DNA from: Saururus chinensis
Taxonomy: Eukaryota > Streptophyta > Magnoliopsida > Piperales > Saururaceae
NCBI GenBank assembly: GCA_035235625.1
Contig: CP141143.1
Coordinates: forward strand, 24,225,092-24,289,091
Direction of reading: 5' to 3'
DNA: 64,000 bases
Shown here: positions 52,916 to 64,000 of the stretch, in pieces
Position numbering within the stretch: position 1 is the first letter of the stretch
Layout: every line of letters begins with the position of its first letter
Notes under the pieces: model-generated
What the model was told of the DNA's origin: nothing
The model's input: only the letters and a program-made list of their open reading frames with translations
The model's database searches: none
Translations under genes and position numbers: made by a program

Positions 52916-55900
52916 TGATCGAAAGATATGAGCACTCAGCCCCTGGACCATGGGGGAATCCTCAGTGTTTGATTCAGCTCGATCTCCACCATCGGAGGAA
53001 GTGTGAAGAATTATCTGTCACTAATTAATGTGGTCAGAGAGTTGGAAGAATTGGGCGGTTTCCATCGAAAACACTACATTGATTGACACCTTGATGGCTC
53101 TAATTGGAGTAGATAAGTAGAATACTTATTGCGCATATCTATGTGGTTGCATCTGTCTCACAACGATGTGAAACGTTAATGAAAGCATATACTAACCTGT
53201 TCATGCTAGAATAAAATGGTTGGACTGGGTGAAATTAGCCCACGTTGCAAAAGGGTTGAGTAGGTGGAAGAAAAGAAGTGAAAATTTCTGCTTAAGCTTG
53301 TTGATATCAGACTCTACTTGATGAATTAGTGATCTTTGTTCTCAAACGAACCTTCCAGATGTAGCAATTCATCTATTGTTAAAAAAGGATCCTTCTGCTT
53401 ATGTTAAAAGAAGCCTTTTGTGGTTCAGACCTTAACAACCCCTTTTGACCTCTGAGTAAATGCCGTCCTGCTAATCAATGCCTTCCTTCAGCACGTCAGG
53501 CCGATAGAGACCGCCACCCTAAAAATCAGTCTACAATTTACAGCGTTCTCGTCTTCTGGGGAGTCCATCTCCTGTTTCTTTGTGCCGTTTGTTTACGAGA
53601 AATAGCAGATGCCTTTGGCGCACAAGATGAAGTCAAACACACCACATGAGTTTTGATTCCACAACCTAAGAGAGTGACTTTTTAATCAACAGCTTTATTT
53701 TGATGTGATTGAACTGCATCTTATCGTCGGCCTCTGTCTCTCTCTCGAATATAACGTAAATGAGCTCTGAATTCAGCTTTCAGTAATGGTGAACCCAGCA
53801 AGAAGGCCCCTTTAGTCCCTTACAAAAAATATCAATTATTTACGTCCTTGGTCCCGCCATAGTGAAGACCGGTGGCTCTACTTGTTTCTCTAATGCTAAT
53901 ATTACAATATGAAGCTGGCAAACTCAAAATATGCTTTCATACCGGATCTACAGCTCATTGCAAGGCAGCTTCCTCGAGCGGTTGAGCAAGTTACACCTAG
54001 CATTCAATGTCCGACTAATATATACGGCTAGTGGAGGAAGAGAGCTAGAGAGAGAGAGAGGAAGGAGTGGCAAAACGGGATATCTCCACGGACAACTATT
54101 GTTGTGAACTTGTAGGGCAGGCGACCCCATTTCCCCTGATTGCCTTAAATACCTTTGTTTCAACGTTTAGCTTATCTGGGCCTCACAATACATCCAGAAA
54201 TTTCTTTAAAACACATCGACCTTCTGTCCCTTTCTCGGTGATTTGAAATGTCTTTTACTAATTGTCAATACTACTGTATTGTTTTTACTATGCTTGACCT
54301 AGAAAATCGTAAGCATTCAATGTTAGGTCTTTGGCATTTCCATCTGCCTCCGGTCTTCATATAATGAACTACATTTTTATTGGTATTTAAAAATGATCCA
54401 CGTTGTGGTAGTTTCCCAACAAGCCAAAACAGTTGGGATATGGGAATATACGCAGCTCAGTGAGTAGAAAATAGCATGATGACACAACTGCTGAATCAGG
54501 GATGATACCTACAGTTCAGATATGATAAACTAAATGGTAACCTTGACCATTTTGTTTTTGGTTTTTGTAATTTGTTTTGGTAGCTGTAACCTTGACTTCA
54601 AGACATGGATTTGCTCTTGAGAGTACAGTACTCCTGTTTCTTTCATTTTAGATTTGCACTGAGAAGCTGGCTTATGGTGCGATCTGTACTACTGAATCAG
54701 TGATTGCAAATATATGTTTAGTACGGGAAGGCACTGAACTTTCAGGTTTGCTGCTTGAACTAAACAAACACATGCTTGTTGGTATATTAATCTTCTGAAT
54801 TACCAGATGAAAGTTAGAATGCGTGACAAGTACGAGGGAGAGAACATTAATTTCTATCTTAATGACGCAAACATGAATTGAACATAGTTAGTCGAAAGTC
54901 AATATTATCTCTTCATAAATCCTTAAGAATGACCAGATATACAGTTCAACCCCTCGTCCTATTCTAGCTGGCAATAAGTCAACACACCAAAAACAAATCA
55001 TATAGAAAGAGCATTGAGGGCAGTCCAGTCGTTAGAAACTAATCCAGCCCCAGTAATCTCATCCAAATTAAAGCACCTTAAGTAGCACAGCTGATACAAA
55101 GCTTTCATGTAGTACATATAAAAATTTTATATAAACGTGATGAATCTACTTTATCCTTCAAACAACGTTAATGTAGGGCCTACTTTTTGACCTTACTAAT
55201 CACCGGTTTCTATGTTCGTGATGTATAAAACTTAGACGTCAGTGTAGCATTACTCTTATACTCTTCTTGATTATAAGATAGCAAACAGTCAATGCTTTTA
55301 TTGCAGTAGTGGTATTCCTGCCTAGAAGACATTTAAATAGTTGGTTCTTAAATGAAAGAAACAGCCGTGTTCACCATTCCAACCATTTTCCACTTCATAT
55401 TGTCTTCCTAAACTCCCATGCAATTAAATTGACCTTACCCACCCCTCCTTCATTTCCCTAGGTACATATTCCCCATCTTGATTCCAGTTATTAGTCCATA
55501 TATTAATTACCAATTAACCTCTAATTCCCTTCTCTCGTACTTGTCAACCACCCCATTAGCCTTAAACTCCCAGCTTAACTTCAGTTATCACTGCCCACGT
55601 ACTTGTTATCCAATACTTCATACAGTGTTGGACTTGCACTACTCTACTAGAAGAGTTTTTTGTCCTCTTCGTCCGACATCGATAGAGGTCGTATGCATAA
55701 TGAAAATTGCATTCGCTAACGCATATTAACACAACTAACATGCCAAAGAAAACGTAGGAGGACCAAAAAACTCACCTTATTAAGCTTAAAATACATGCCA
55801 ATGACATCATCTTCATCTCCTTCAATAATCACTTCCCAACGGTTCCCAACTCTCATTAACTCCATGCCCCTTCCCCCTCCACATTTCATCGAATGGATCT

Positions 55901-55984
55901 CGCACATCGATTAGTCTTGGAAGTAGGTTGATTAATCAAGAGGCAAAGCTGTGAAGTGCAGGGCTGAAGTCTGAACTGGTACCC
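52916..55984. other. gene-free stretch upstream of the synthase gene
   Basis: Three kilobases without a credible reading frame or repeat. There is a short (GA)n run at 54046-54062. From about 55400 the composition becomes richer in C and T toward the synthase promoter. An unannotated non-coding transcript cannot be excluded. Confidence 0.4.
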
Positions 55985-55992
55985 TATATATA
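55985..55992 (+). promoter_or_regulatory. TATA box of the 3-ketoacyl-CoA synthase gene
   Basis: TATATATA lies 96 bp before the start codon. Initiation about 30 bp downstream would give a purine-rich leader of about 70 bases (AAGAAGAAG-type), common in plant genes. Confidence 0.65.
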
Positions 55993-56087
55993 CGCTCACT
56001 TCATTCACCAAAATAAAGAACAAAACCAGAAGAGTAAAGAAGAAGAAGACGAGGAACAAGAAGAAGGAGAAGGAGAAGGAGGAGGAG

Positions 56088-57530
56088 ATGGTAATGAAGT
56101 CTGTGACGCACAGGCAGCTCGTGCAGGCCAGCTTGGCCGTGCTGCTAACACTGACCCTCCTCCTCCGAGGCCTACTCTCCACCAGTACCACACTCAACTT
56201 CCTGCACCTGCTCCGACACCTCTCCCTCCACCCGGCCGTCCTCTTCGCCGCCGCCTGGTGCTCCGCGATCTCCCTCTACCTCCTTCATTCAAGGCGCCGC
56301 CGTCCCGTCTTCGTCCTTGACTACTCTTGCTATCAGCCCACGGCCGACCGCAAGTGCAGCTACGAGGTGTGCGAGTACTTCGTCCGACGCTCCGCCCGGT
56401 TCACCACTGTGAGCGAGGAGTTCATGAGGGGCATCTACCTCAAGTCCGGCCTTGGCGACGAGACCTACGCCCCGCCCTTCATCTTCCAGACCGACTACGA
56501 GGCCAAGCTCAGTTCCGCCGTGCAGGAGGCCGAGGAGGGTATGTTCACCGCCACTGCTAATCTTCTGGACAAGGCCCAGATCGACCCGGAGAGGATCGAT
56601 ATAGTCATTGTCTCCTGCGGCATGTTCAGCCCCTGCCCCTCCCTCTCTGCCATCCTCGTCAACCGCTTCAAGTTCCGCCCCGACGTTCAGACCTTCAACC
56701 TCAGCGGCATGGGCTGCAGCTCCGGAATCGCCTCCCTTGACCTTGCCGCCCGCCTCCTCAGCCGCGACCGGTCCATCCGGTACGCCCTGGTGGTCGTCAC
56801 CGAGAGCATCAGCCTCAACTGGTATTTTGGTGACAACCGGTCTATGCTGGTGACCAACTGCATCTTCCGGGTGGGCACCGCGGCCAGCCTCATTACCAAC
56901 GACCCGGCACGGCGGGCTGCGGCCCGGATGGAGCTTGTCCACACCCTCCGTACCCACCACGGCGCCGACGACCCGTCTTACAGGGCGGCATTCCAGGAGG
57001 AGGACACGGACGGCAACATCGGCATCGCCCTCACCAAGGACCTCATCCGCGTCGCCGGTCAGAACCTCCAGGCGCACATCCGGTCCCTAGCCCCCCGAGT
57101 GCTCCCCCTCACGCAGCTCGCCGCCTACGGCTACTCGGTGCTCATTGCTGCGCTCCGCCGTGGCAGTGGAGCCGAAAAGCCGCACGTGCCGGACTTCACG
57201 ACCGCATTTGACCACTTCTGCATCCACACAGGAGGGAAGGCGGTGATCGAGCGGGTGGCGCAGCTGATGAGGCTGCCGGAGGACGTGACTGAGCCTGCGC
57301 GGATGTGCCTGCACCGCTTCGGCAATACTTCGTCCAGCTTGGTGTTCTACGAGCTGGCCTACTTTGATGCGAAGGGGAAGATCAAGAAGGGAGACAAGAT
57401 GTGGATGCTGGCCTTTGGTACCGGCTTCAAGGTCTGTAGCCTTGTGCTCAAGGCCCTCAGAGATTCCCCCAAGACCGCAGACAACCCTTGGAACGATTGC
57501 ATTCACAGATACCCATTGAAGGCTTGGTGA
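56088..57530 (+). CDS. KCS: 3-ketoacyl-CoA synthase (very-long-chain fatty acid elongation)
   Basis: 480 residues, intronless, with the first ATG in good context (GGAGATGG). The enzyme condenses malonyl-CoA with a long-chain acyl-CoA, the first and chain-length-setting step of the elongase in the endoplasmic reticulum. It feeds wax, suberin, sphingolipid and seed-oil synthesis. Two membrane segments (about residues 11-30 and 48-66) anchor it. The FAE1-type core follows from FVLDYSCYQP, then the active-site Cys210 in NLSGMGCSSG, His380 in FCIHTGGK and Asn413 in HRFGNTSSS. Spacing between these residues is practically that of FAE1 (170 and 33 residues here). The C terminus NPWNDCIHRYP is typical. 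Third positions are strongly GC, unlike all surrounding DNA. Subfamily not assigned; the VSCGMFSPCPSLSAILVNRF segment is an unusual variant of the family block. Confidence 0.96.
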   Translation: MVMKSVTHRQLVQASLAVLLTLTLLLRGLLSTSTTLNFLHLLRHLSLHPAVLFAAAWCSAISLYLLHSRRRRPVFVLDYSCYQPTADRKCSYEVCEYFVRRSARFTTVSEEFMRGIYLKSGLGDETYAPPFIFQTDYEAKLSSAVQEAEEGMFTATANLLDKAQIDPERIDIVIVSCGMFSPCPSLSAILVNRFKFRPDVQTFNLSGMGCSSGIASLDLAARLLSRDRSIRYALVVVTESISLNWYFGDNRSMLVTNCIFRVGTAASLITNDPARRAAARMELVHTLRTHHGADDPSYRAAFQEEDTDGNIGIALTKDLIRVAGQNLQAHIRSLAPRVLPLTQLAAYGYSVLIAALRRGSGAEKPHVPDFTTAFDHFCIHTGGKAVIERVAQLMRLPEDVTEPARMCLHRFGNTSSSLVFYELAYFDAKGKIKKGDKMWMLAFGTGFKVCSLVLKALRDSPKTADNPWNDCIHRYPLKAW

Positions 57531-57586
57531 TCCATCCAATAATGGATGAAGAAGCTGAAGAACAGGGAGGTTTAATTGGTCTGTTA

Positions 57587-57592
57587 AATAAA
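57587..57592 (+). terminator. possible polyadenylation signal of the synthase gene
   Basis: AATAAA lies 57 bp after the stop codon. It is early but usable. Another AATAAA at 58113 is an alternative if the 3' untranslated region is longer. Confidence 0.4.
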
Positions 57593-58218
57593 TAATGAGC
57601 ATGAAGATCAAGAGCAATACTGGGTTATAGAAAAAGGGGTTGATTCAAACTCCGGCTATACTTGCATGGCTGCTGCTGCTATGCTATACTCTACTTCTTC
57701 TGTCTGAAACTGAAAGTGTAGAGAAGATGGAAGGAGTTGGCTCAGTACTTGATTATTATGATCATCGTTATAAACAAGTTTGCTTTAATCTTCTTCTTTT
57801 TTTATATTTTTTATGGTTACAGTTGTTGGTGTCAGTTTATTTATTTTTCTGTTGGAAAAACAGACCAAATAATGTTAAGTGATGAAAGATTGCAAGATTG
57901 ATGTAGAGATGGAAAGAAGATCCACAAGGAGTCAATTATGTTGTAGAAGATATCATTACACAAACAGCTTCTCTAATCTTTAAGCTCATGTTTCTATCTT
58001 GAAAATGATTTATATTGTCTTGAAATTTCTTTGTTGGTAGTTTGATGCATTGATGATGGTTTAGCTATATATATTTTACTTTCAAATTATGTTTGGTGTT
58101 ACAATGAATGACAATAAAGCTGCAATTAATGAGGTCCATCTCAAGCTTAGAATTGGAATTCCCCCCCCCGCCCCCCCCCCCCCAAAAGAAAGGAGCTGTA
58201 GCTTCTTGACCATCATAT
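57593..58218. other. 3' flank of the synthase gene
   Basis: AT-rich, no reading frame worth calling. It ends with a C/G homopolymer run at about 58161-58184. Confidence 0.4.
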
Positions 58219-58336
58219 AATGGTTTTAGCCACGGCTAGGGAGTTAAAGTTGTAGTGAATGGTTTTAGCCACGGCTAGGGAGTTAAAGTTGTAGTGAATG
58301 GTTTTAGCCACGTCTAGGGAGTTAAAGTTGCAATGA
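58219..58336. repeat. three 39-bp tandem units
   Basis: AATGGTTTTAGCCACGGCTA followed by GGGAGTTAAAGTTGTAGTG, three times head to tail; the third copy has two changes. Non-coding, recent. Confidence 0.93.
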
Positions 58337-60778
58337 GTTGTAGCTCTAGTTAGCCAAAAAAAATAAAAGATCCCTTAAGATGCATTTGTGCGGGACAATT
58401 GTGTGCGCCATAAACGTTAAGGTCACAAAATTTCAATTGCGAAACCCATTTTACTCACGGGGCACACATATTATAAGTTCATATTTTTCAAATATATATG
58501 ACCAACACATATTGACTTTTTTTAAAAAAATAATTATTAGATTGTCCAACGTAACCTTCACTATCTTAAGACCGATGGATGTGAGTTTGCAAGTGCCATA
58601 AAATGGATTGTCCTCGTCCAGCCGTATAGTGGGTTGGATCTAAGTTTCTTCAATTTTTAGGAGGGGACACATATGTCAATTCTTGGACCAGACAGCTCCT
58701 TCTTTTCAGCTGCGACTTGCTTCCTTCCCTGAATAAATAGCTCGAATGCTATCCAACTATTTATTCTTTGAGTTTTCACTTTCTAGCTAGTTGGTGCATG
58801 ATCCTGAGTAATAACGTCATGTTACTGAAGCGAGAAGTATATATTCCCTCTGCCCCTCAAGTCCCCCTTTATCCATTTCATTATGCTAGAATCCCAGGTG
58901 GATCATAAAATTCACTGATCTTTTCATGTTAATAAGATGATCATGCAATTATTTCCATGTCACACAAATTTAAACCTCAAATCATGTTAAATATTATGTT
59001 TTAAAAGTTGGTCTTATCTCACTTTCATCACTTCTCATCTATGGCTATGTAGACCACGTCTTATATTCTGCTTTTGTTCTTTATACTTGTATTGTTTTTC
59101 TATTATGTATTTTCATTTTGCATTGTGAATTAATGTTAATCTTTATTTTCTAATAGTTTAAGCTATTCAGAAAATCGATTATCAATATATTTCTCTCCAT
59201 ATCCCCCTTCCCCCAATAAAGACAGTATGTACTGAGTCTTTATGCCTCCATGTCTTCACAGTAGTTGAATAGGAAGGATGAGAAAACTTGTGGCTGACAA
59301 AGAAAGATGGGTTGCTGGGTATGGGTCCCCAAGTCAGCAAGCTATATATTGGGGCCAGCAATTAGTGGGGAGCACTGGGGCCCATCGATAGAAGTTCTTT
59401 TTAGTAATGCTATTCACGTTATGTTTTATACGTTAAGAAGGAAGAACCCATCATTCCAACACCATTGGTCAGTCAAGGGGTCCAAAAGGATGGGCCCTAC
59501 TAAAAACAAATCAATGTTTTTGATGTTTAAAACTTAACGTCACTGAAACAGTTTTATTTATTTTTCATTCATTAATTTTTTGCAGTTGAACTCAAAGTAC
59601 GCGTATGAGTGGCCCTCACCTCATTAGTTCCAGATTTTGATGGAAACGATGAACATACAGCCCCTACCACTACTCCACATTAGTTACTATGTATTATTGA
59701 AGAAAATATTATTTTCACTAGAAAATATTACGACTATTCGTGCTTACGAACATTTGCTCCATAGTGAAAACATGGGGCTTGATCATTGTGGCGATGAGCG
59801 AGTATTTCTAAGCACAAGCGGTCTTAAATTACTATTCTTAATATTTCTTTTTAATTGAAGTAGTTAATTTTGAGTATATCAATTAAGTTAACAGGTGTTG
59901 TTGTCAGAGATAAGGCTTCATCTATTGAAGTTATGGTGACCTCTCAAGCCTCAATACCAGTTTATGAATTCAACAAACAATTTAAGTAATAGCATAATAA
60001 AGGCTCTTGTATTAAGGTTTATCTAGAGGCATTGTTCTAGGGCTACAATGTGTCACTCCTTCCTGGTTAGTCAGTGTTGGCTCTCTCTCTCCCCTGGTTG
60101 ACCAGGCCATGTTTCTCCATCTTGATGGTGCAGGGAAGGTTATGGTGGTGAAGATATTAGGTTTATCCCCTAGGACAGGTGTGTTTCATAAAGCTTTACC
60201 TATGAACCACTGCCTCCACTATCTCCCTGCTTTCCCCCCCCCCCCCCATACCACAACCTCTCTTTCTATTAAAGGCCTCCTCTTTCCCCCTCAACATATT
60301 TGCCTTTGCTTACCCTTCTACCTTTTCCCCTCCCCTCCCCTCTCCCCCTCTGTTTTATCATTTTGCTTCCATTTTGCCCCTCCTCTCTCTTCCTCCTCCG
60401 TCTTCCACTTCTACACCGCCTAGGTCTTAGCTTTCAAGTTATCTTTTGTTAAGGTTAGTGTCTTAAGTATTGTATAGTATAAATTAAGAATATTTTACTC
60501 ATCCCTCTGTGGACATTGATCATTTTCTAGGGCTGGAAATTTTTGTATGGGTCCACCCCATCTGCTCTCTAAGTAGATGGGTAGAGATCTAGGGGACTAG
60601 TGGTCGGTGTTCTCTATTATGGCAGGTGTGTGCTCCCTCATCTTGTAGTTGTTTGTGGTGCTTGCCAAAACTAGCGATGGATTTCCCCTTTAAAGGGTGT
60701 TCATTACCAATCTTATATATGTTGGCATTTGGCCCCCTCTTTGGAGTTTGCCCTTTCGTATTGGGTTGCCTTTGGGTG
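58337..60778. other. gene-free stretch
   Basis: No gene recognised. A C-rich patch lies at about 60232-60420 (CCCCCCC and TCCCCTCCCC runs), giving a misleading open frame without domain content. No repeat family could be assigned. Confidence 0.4.
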
Positions 60779-61993
60779 GTTGTAGTTAGGGGTACTAATG
60801 AGCCAAGTCAACTCGTCGAGCAAAGGTGCCACAACTCAACAAGATTCGAATATGACTTAACTCGAAGTGACTCGACTCGAACTAGACTTGAACTCTAATA
60901 CTTTCGAGTTGAGTTCGAGCATACCTTGGCTAGACTCAACTCGGCTCGAACAGATGTCGTACTCGGCTTGAACTCAACTAAAACTCGAATGAAATTCGTA
61001 AATATATTTTATAATATGCATAAATACATATTGACACTTATTTATACATATGCACAATTATCAATCCCAATTTATATTTATAATATATATATATATATAC
61101 TAAATTTATATATTATTAATGAATGTATAATGTCTATGCATTGAATATTGGCTTATATCACATATGATATATATTTTTGAGAAGTAAACATTTAAAGATA
61201 CATTATATACATATGTCCACATGTGATATATATTAAAATTTAGATATATCATAGAAATAAAATTTAATAAAGTATATACATATATAGTACAACCGACTAA
61301 AAAATGGGATATATTGTACTACATATCAAACAATATGTCAATCATTAGATAATATGTTATGGTAATATTATTTATTAACTCTACATGTCAAACAGACTAC
61401 AATATATCTTTTCAAGTTTTCTATGGAGATTACTATTGAAATCCTTAAAATTTTAAATTTTACAATAATTTTCTAAATATTTTTTAATATTAACTCATGG
61501 AGTCTTTTTCTTAATAAGATTAGGGTAAGTTATTTTTATTTGGGATGGGTCAAAAACGACAAGACATCAAGTTTCATATTTCCACTAAACTAAAACTCGA
61601 CTCAACCTAGCTCCTTAGCACCCCTGTATGTTACACAATATAAATTATTTAGAAGTAAATATTTTAAAGAAACATAATATACATATATTTTATATGTGAT
61701 ATTTACTAAAGTTTATATTTTTGTATAATATGAATAAATGATATACATTCATATATGATATATCATATACATAAATATAGTTAACCACAAAATCACTAAT
61801 TTTTTATTTTTTGTGGTTATAAGATGTCACTTGAAGTAGAAGTGAATACAAAGATTTAGAAAATTTAAATTATCAAATAATAAATATAATTCATATAACC
61901 AAAAGAAGCTTGGAGTATGCAGAAGAGGTTGTAGTGCCACATATACATAGAGTATATATGTGCTAATAATAATGACATGTTCATACAAAACTA

Positions 61994-62097
<104 letters not shown>

Positions 62098-62258
62098 CAC
62101 ACACAAACACAAGATATTGTATAATAAAAAATAAAAATATTAGAAAAGAAAGCTAATAAATAAGTAAATTATATTATTTATACTTTAGTTATCTATTTAC
62201 AAATTTATGAGCTTTTAGTAAATGATGAGAATTTTGTTCAAGATGGTATCTGTAAATA

Positions 62259-62362
62259 CTCCATTTGTCCTACATTAATACCTCTATTTAGTTTTTAAAA
62301 ATAAATTAAAATTAATTTATTTTAAAAAACTAAATTAAGAAATTAATTTAAGATGGATGGAG
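62259..62362. mobile_element. Stowaway-like MITE with TA target duplication
   Basis: CTCCATTTGTCCTACATTAA at the left and the inverted TTTAAGATGGATGGAG at the right, flanked on both sides by TA (62257-62258 and 62363-62364). 104 bp, no coding. It lies within the hAT-type element. Confidence 0.8.
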
Positions 62363-62620
62363 TATTTGGTAATATTATTTTTCACCATATAATTAGTACA
62401 TATTGGTACAATAAGATAGAAATATTAATTAAGTTTTTGCACTCATTTTCATGCATTAAAATATATGATTAATATAAAGAAGTACTAATATTATTTAAAA
62501 TAACATGGGCTATGTGTACAACTTTAATGACGAAGTGAGAAAATTATATTTGATAAAAAAAATATTTAAATGATGAGACTCTTATATTTATTTGATGGAA
62601 TGGTTGATACAAAAGGTGTT

Positions 62621-62680
62621 GTAGGCGAAGTGGTTAAGGAGTTTTTTTTTTTTTGGCAATGTTAAAAGTTCAAATCTGAC
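62621..62680 (+). other. tRNA-like A and B box pair (degenerate)
   Basis: GTAGGCGAAGTGGTTAAGGA resembles the 5' part of serine/leucine tRNAs including the A box. AGTTCAAATCT about 30 bases later resembles the B box. A run of T interrupts the middle, and no acceptor stem closes, so this is not a working tRNA. It could be a remnant of a tRNA-derived SINE. Confidence 0.35.
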
Positions 62681-62980
62681 TATGGAATCTTTTTGAATTT
62701 CCATTGGCTTACTTAGCCAAATTTGATTTGAGCCAAACTTGCACATAGTCGGACTTACAGCCAAGCCAAATTCGAGCTAAGTTATGTAGGCACTATATAC
62801 TAACTTCAAGCTCGAATACGAGTCGAGTTTCTAGTTTCCTTCTTGAGATGAACTCGAGCTGGATAATTGGTAGCTCGATCAAGTTTGAGTTGACCTCAAG
62901 CCAATACTATAACTATGAGTTTAAGCTGAACTAACCCAAAACTCGACTCAACTTGGTTCATTAGCACCCCTAGTTGTAGT

Positions 62981-63473
62981 CTCCCAAAGTCTAACCTTTT
63001 ATTGGCATGCCTTGCAACCTTGGCCAATCCTTCATATATTATTATCTGGGCTGGAGTTTGAGATCATCTACCATGGACATGCTCTCATGTACTTACCATT
63101 AATGTAATCGATCTTTTTCTTTCTTGCTATGAATTTAGTGCTTAATTTGGATTTGATTTGGTTTTATGTATTTTACCAATTTTTTTGTGTATGTTAGATG
63201 GGCATCTCGCAGCCATCTAGTTTGTAACTAGCATTGTTTGCATGGTTAATGGAATGTGTCCATTAAAAAAAAGGTACCAGCACAATGACATCTGGATATT
63301 ATATGTTCATAAAAGAAGATTTAATTGGCAAGCTTCAGTATATGACCGGAAGATTTGGCAAGTTCAACAAACTAATTTGGCCAAAATATTTGACATCCCT
63401 TGCACAAATTAATGCAAGAAGTAGTGAAAATGATGACTCTTGGTTATTTTAATTTACACTAAGCTACAGCCAA
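62981..63473. other. gene-free stretch between hAT-type and CACTA elements
   Basis: Nothing recognisable. Some text (ATTTTTTTGTGTATGTTAGA, then CATTAAAAAAAAGG) looks like the decayed 3' end of a retroposon. Confidence 0.3.
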
Positions 63474-64000
63474 CACTACAATAAAAAAAAACTATTTGTG
63501 ATGCTTTTATTAGCAACACCATAAAAATATTGCTAAAAACAGTCTTTTACGACACTTATAAAAGTGTTGAAAAAAATTAGTATTTACAATGCTTAATCCT
63601 AAACATCTACGAATAAGCATCACAAATAGGGATCCTATTTGCAATGTTTATATACAAACATTGCAACTAGTTAATACTATTTGTGATATTTTTACATAAA
63701 TATTGCAAGCACTAATCTTTTGAACAAAACATAATTATTAGAATTTTATAATAGACTATTTGTGACAACTATTATGCACTATTTGCGACATTTCTAATAA
63801 GCATTGCAAATTATCTATAATACTTGCGAAGTTTCTTCTTGTCGCAACTACTTTGAACTATTTGTGACATTTATGAACAAACATCACAAATAGTCTAACT
63901 ATTTGAGAGGATTGTGTGTAAATGTCGCAAATATTGTTATTTTAAATATTAATTTCTATTTAATATATATTATTTAAACAATATAATATATTATAAAATA
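63474..64000. mobile_element. CACTA transposon end, running off the window
   Basis: Starts CACTACAATAAAAAAAAACT, followed by about 400 bp of alternating TATTTGTGATGCTTTTAT and AGCATCACAAATAG motifs. This is the same subterminal style as at 1-119 and 33.7-34.5 kb. The left flank is CAA; the matching duplication lies outside the window. Confidence 0.8.

Noticed and set aside
56289..57077. 262-codon open frame on the minus strand opposite the synthase gene
   Set aside because: It is the antisense shadow of a GC-rich coding sequence; strong third-position bias removes stops. No domain or start context supports it.
58161..58184. Poly-C/poly-G run
   Set aside because: Homopolymer, prone to sequencing error, with no adjacent feature.

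Overview
This is a transposon-rich nuclear segment of a flowering plant. The AT-rich, element-packed background contrasts with GC-rich genes whose third codon positions are almost all C or G (the 3-ketoacyl-CoA synthase at 56.1-57.5 kb). Together with the element families present, this suggests a non-grass monocot; that is an inference and not certain. I see no prokaryotic or organellar block, no CRISPR array, no rRNA gene and no convincing functional tRNA gene.

Only three host genes look intact. They are a 161-residue SKP1-like SCF subunit (minus, 1.1-1.6 kb), a 923-residue PLS-class pentatricopeptide-repeat protein with an E motif (plus, 15.1-17.8 kb) and a 480-residue 3-ketoacyl-CoA synthase of very-long-chain fatty acid elongation (plus, 56.1-57.5 kb). 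They look functionally unrelated: organelle RNA processing, wax or lipid synthesis and ubiquitination. Broken host genes are a 5' stub of a U-box E3 ligase (0.76-0.97 kb), a UGT74-like glucosyltransferase with an intron and several frameshifts (4.5-6.4 kb), and a clade-D-like PP2C phosphatase fragment (37.9-38.2 kb).

The rest is mostly mobile DNA. From left to right: a CACTA end (1-119); a long inverted repeat with a four-unit tandem array (2.66-4.37 kb); a non-autonomous CACTA-like element with a GC-rich core (8.35-9.44 kb); a decayed LTR retrotransposon gag region (11.5-13.4 kb); and a hAT-type element (19.07-25.74 kb) with a perfect 8-bp target duplication, split by a complete Copia retrotransposon (19.60-25.19 kb) that has 201-bp LTRs, a perfect 5-bp duplication and an uninterrupted 1428-codon gag-pol frame.

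From about 27.8 to 53 kb is a repeat graveyard. It holds an element with a purine-purine-pyrimidine triplet array, RNase H and LINE remnants, and a 13.6-kb structure bounded by inverted arms of about 1.4 kb that contain CACTA-like termini. It also holds several CACTA ends, tandem arrays, a 5-kb decayed BED-finger hAT transposon (44.2-49.2 kb) and several copies of an unclassified dispersed repeat. After the synthase gene there is mostly gene-free DNA, a second TSD-flanked hAT-type element (60.8-63.0 kb) and another CACTA end running off the window (63.5-64.0 kb).
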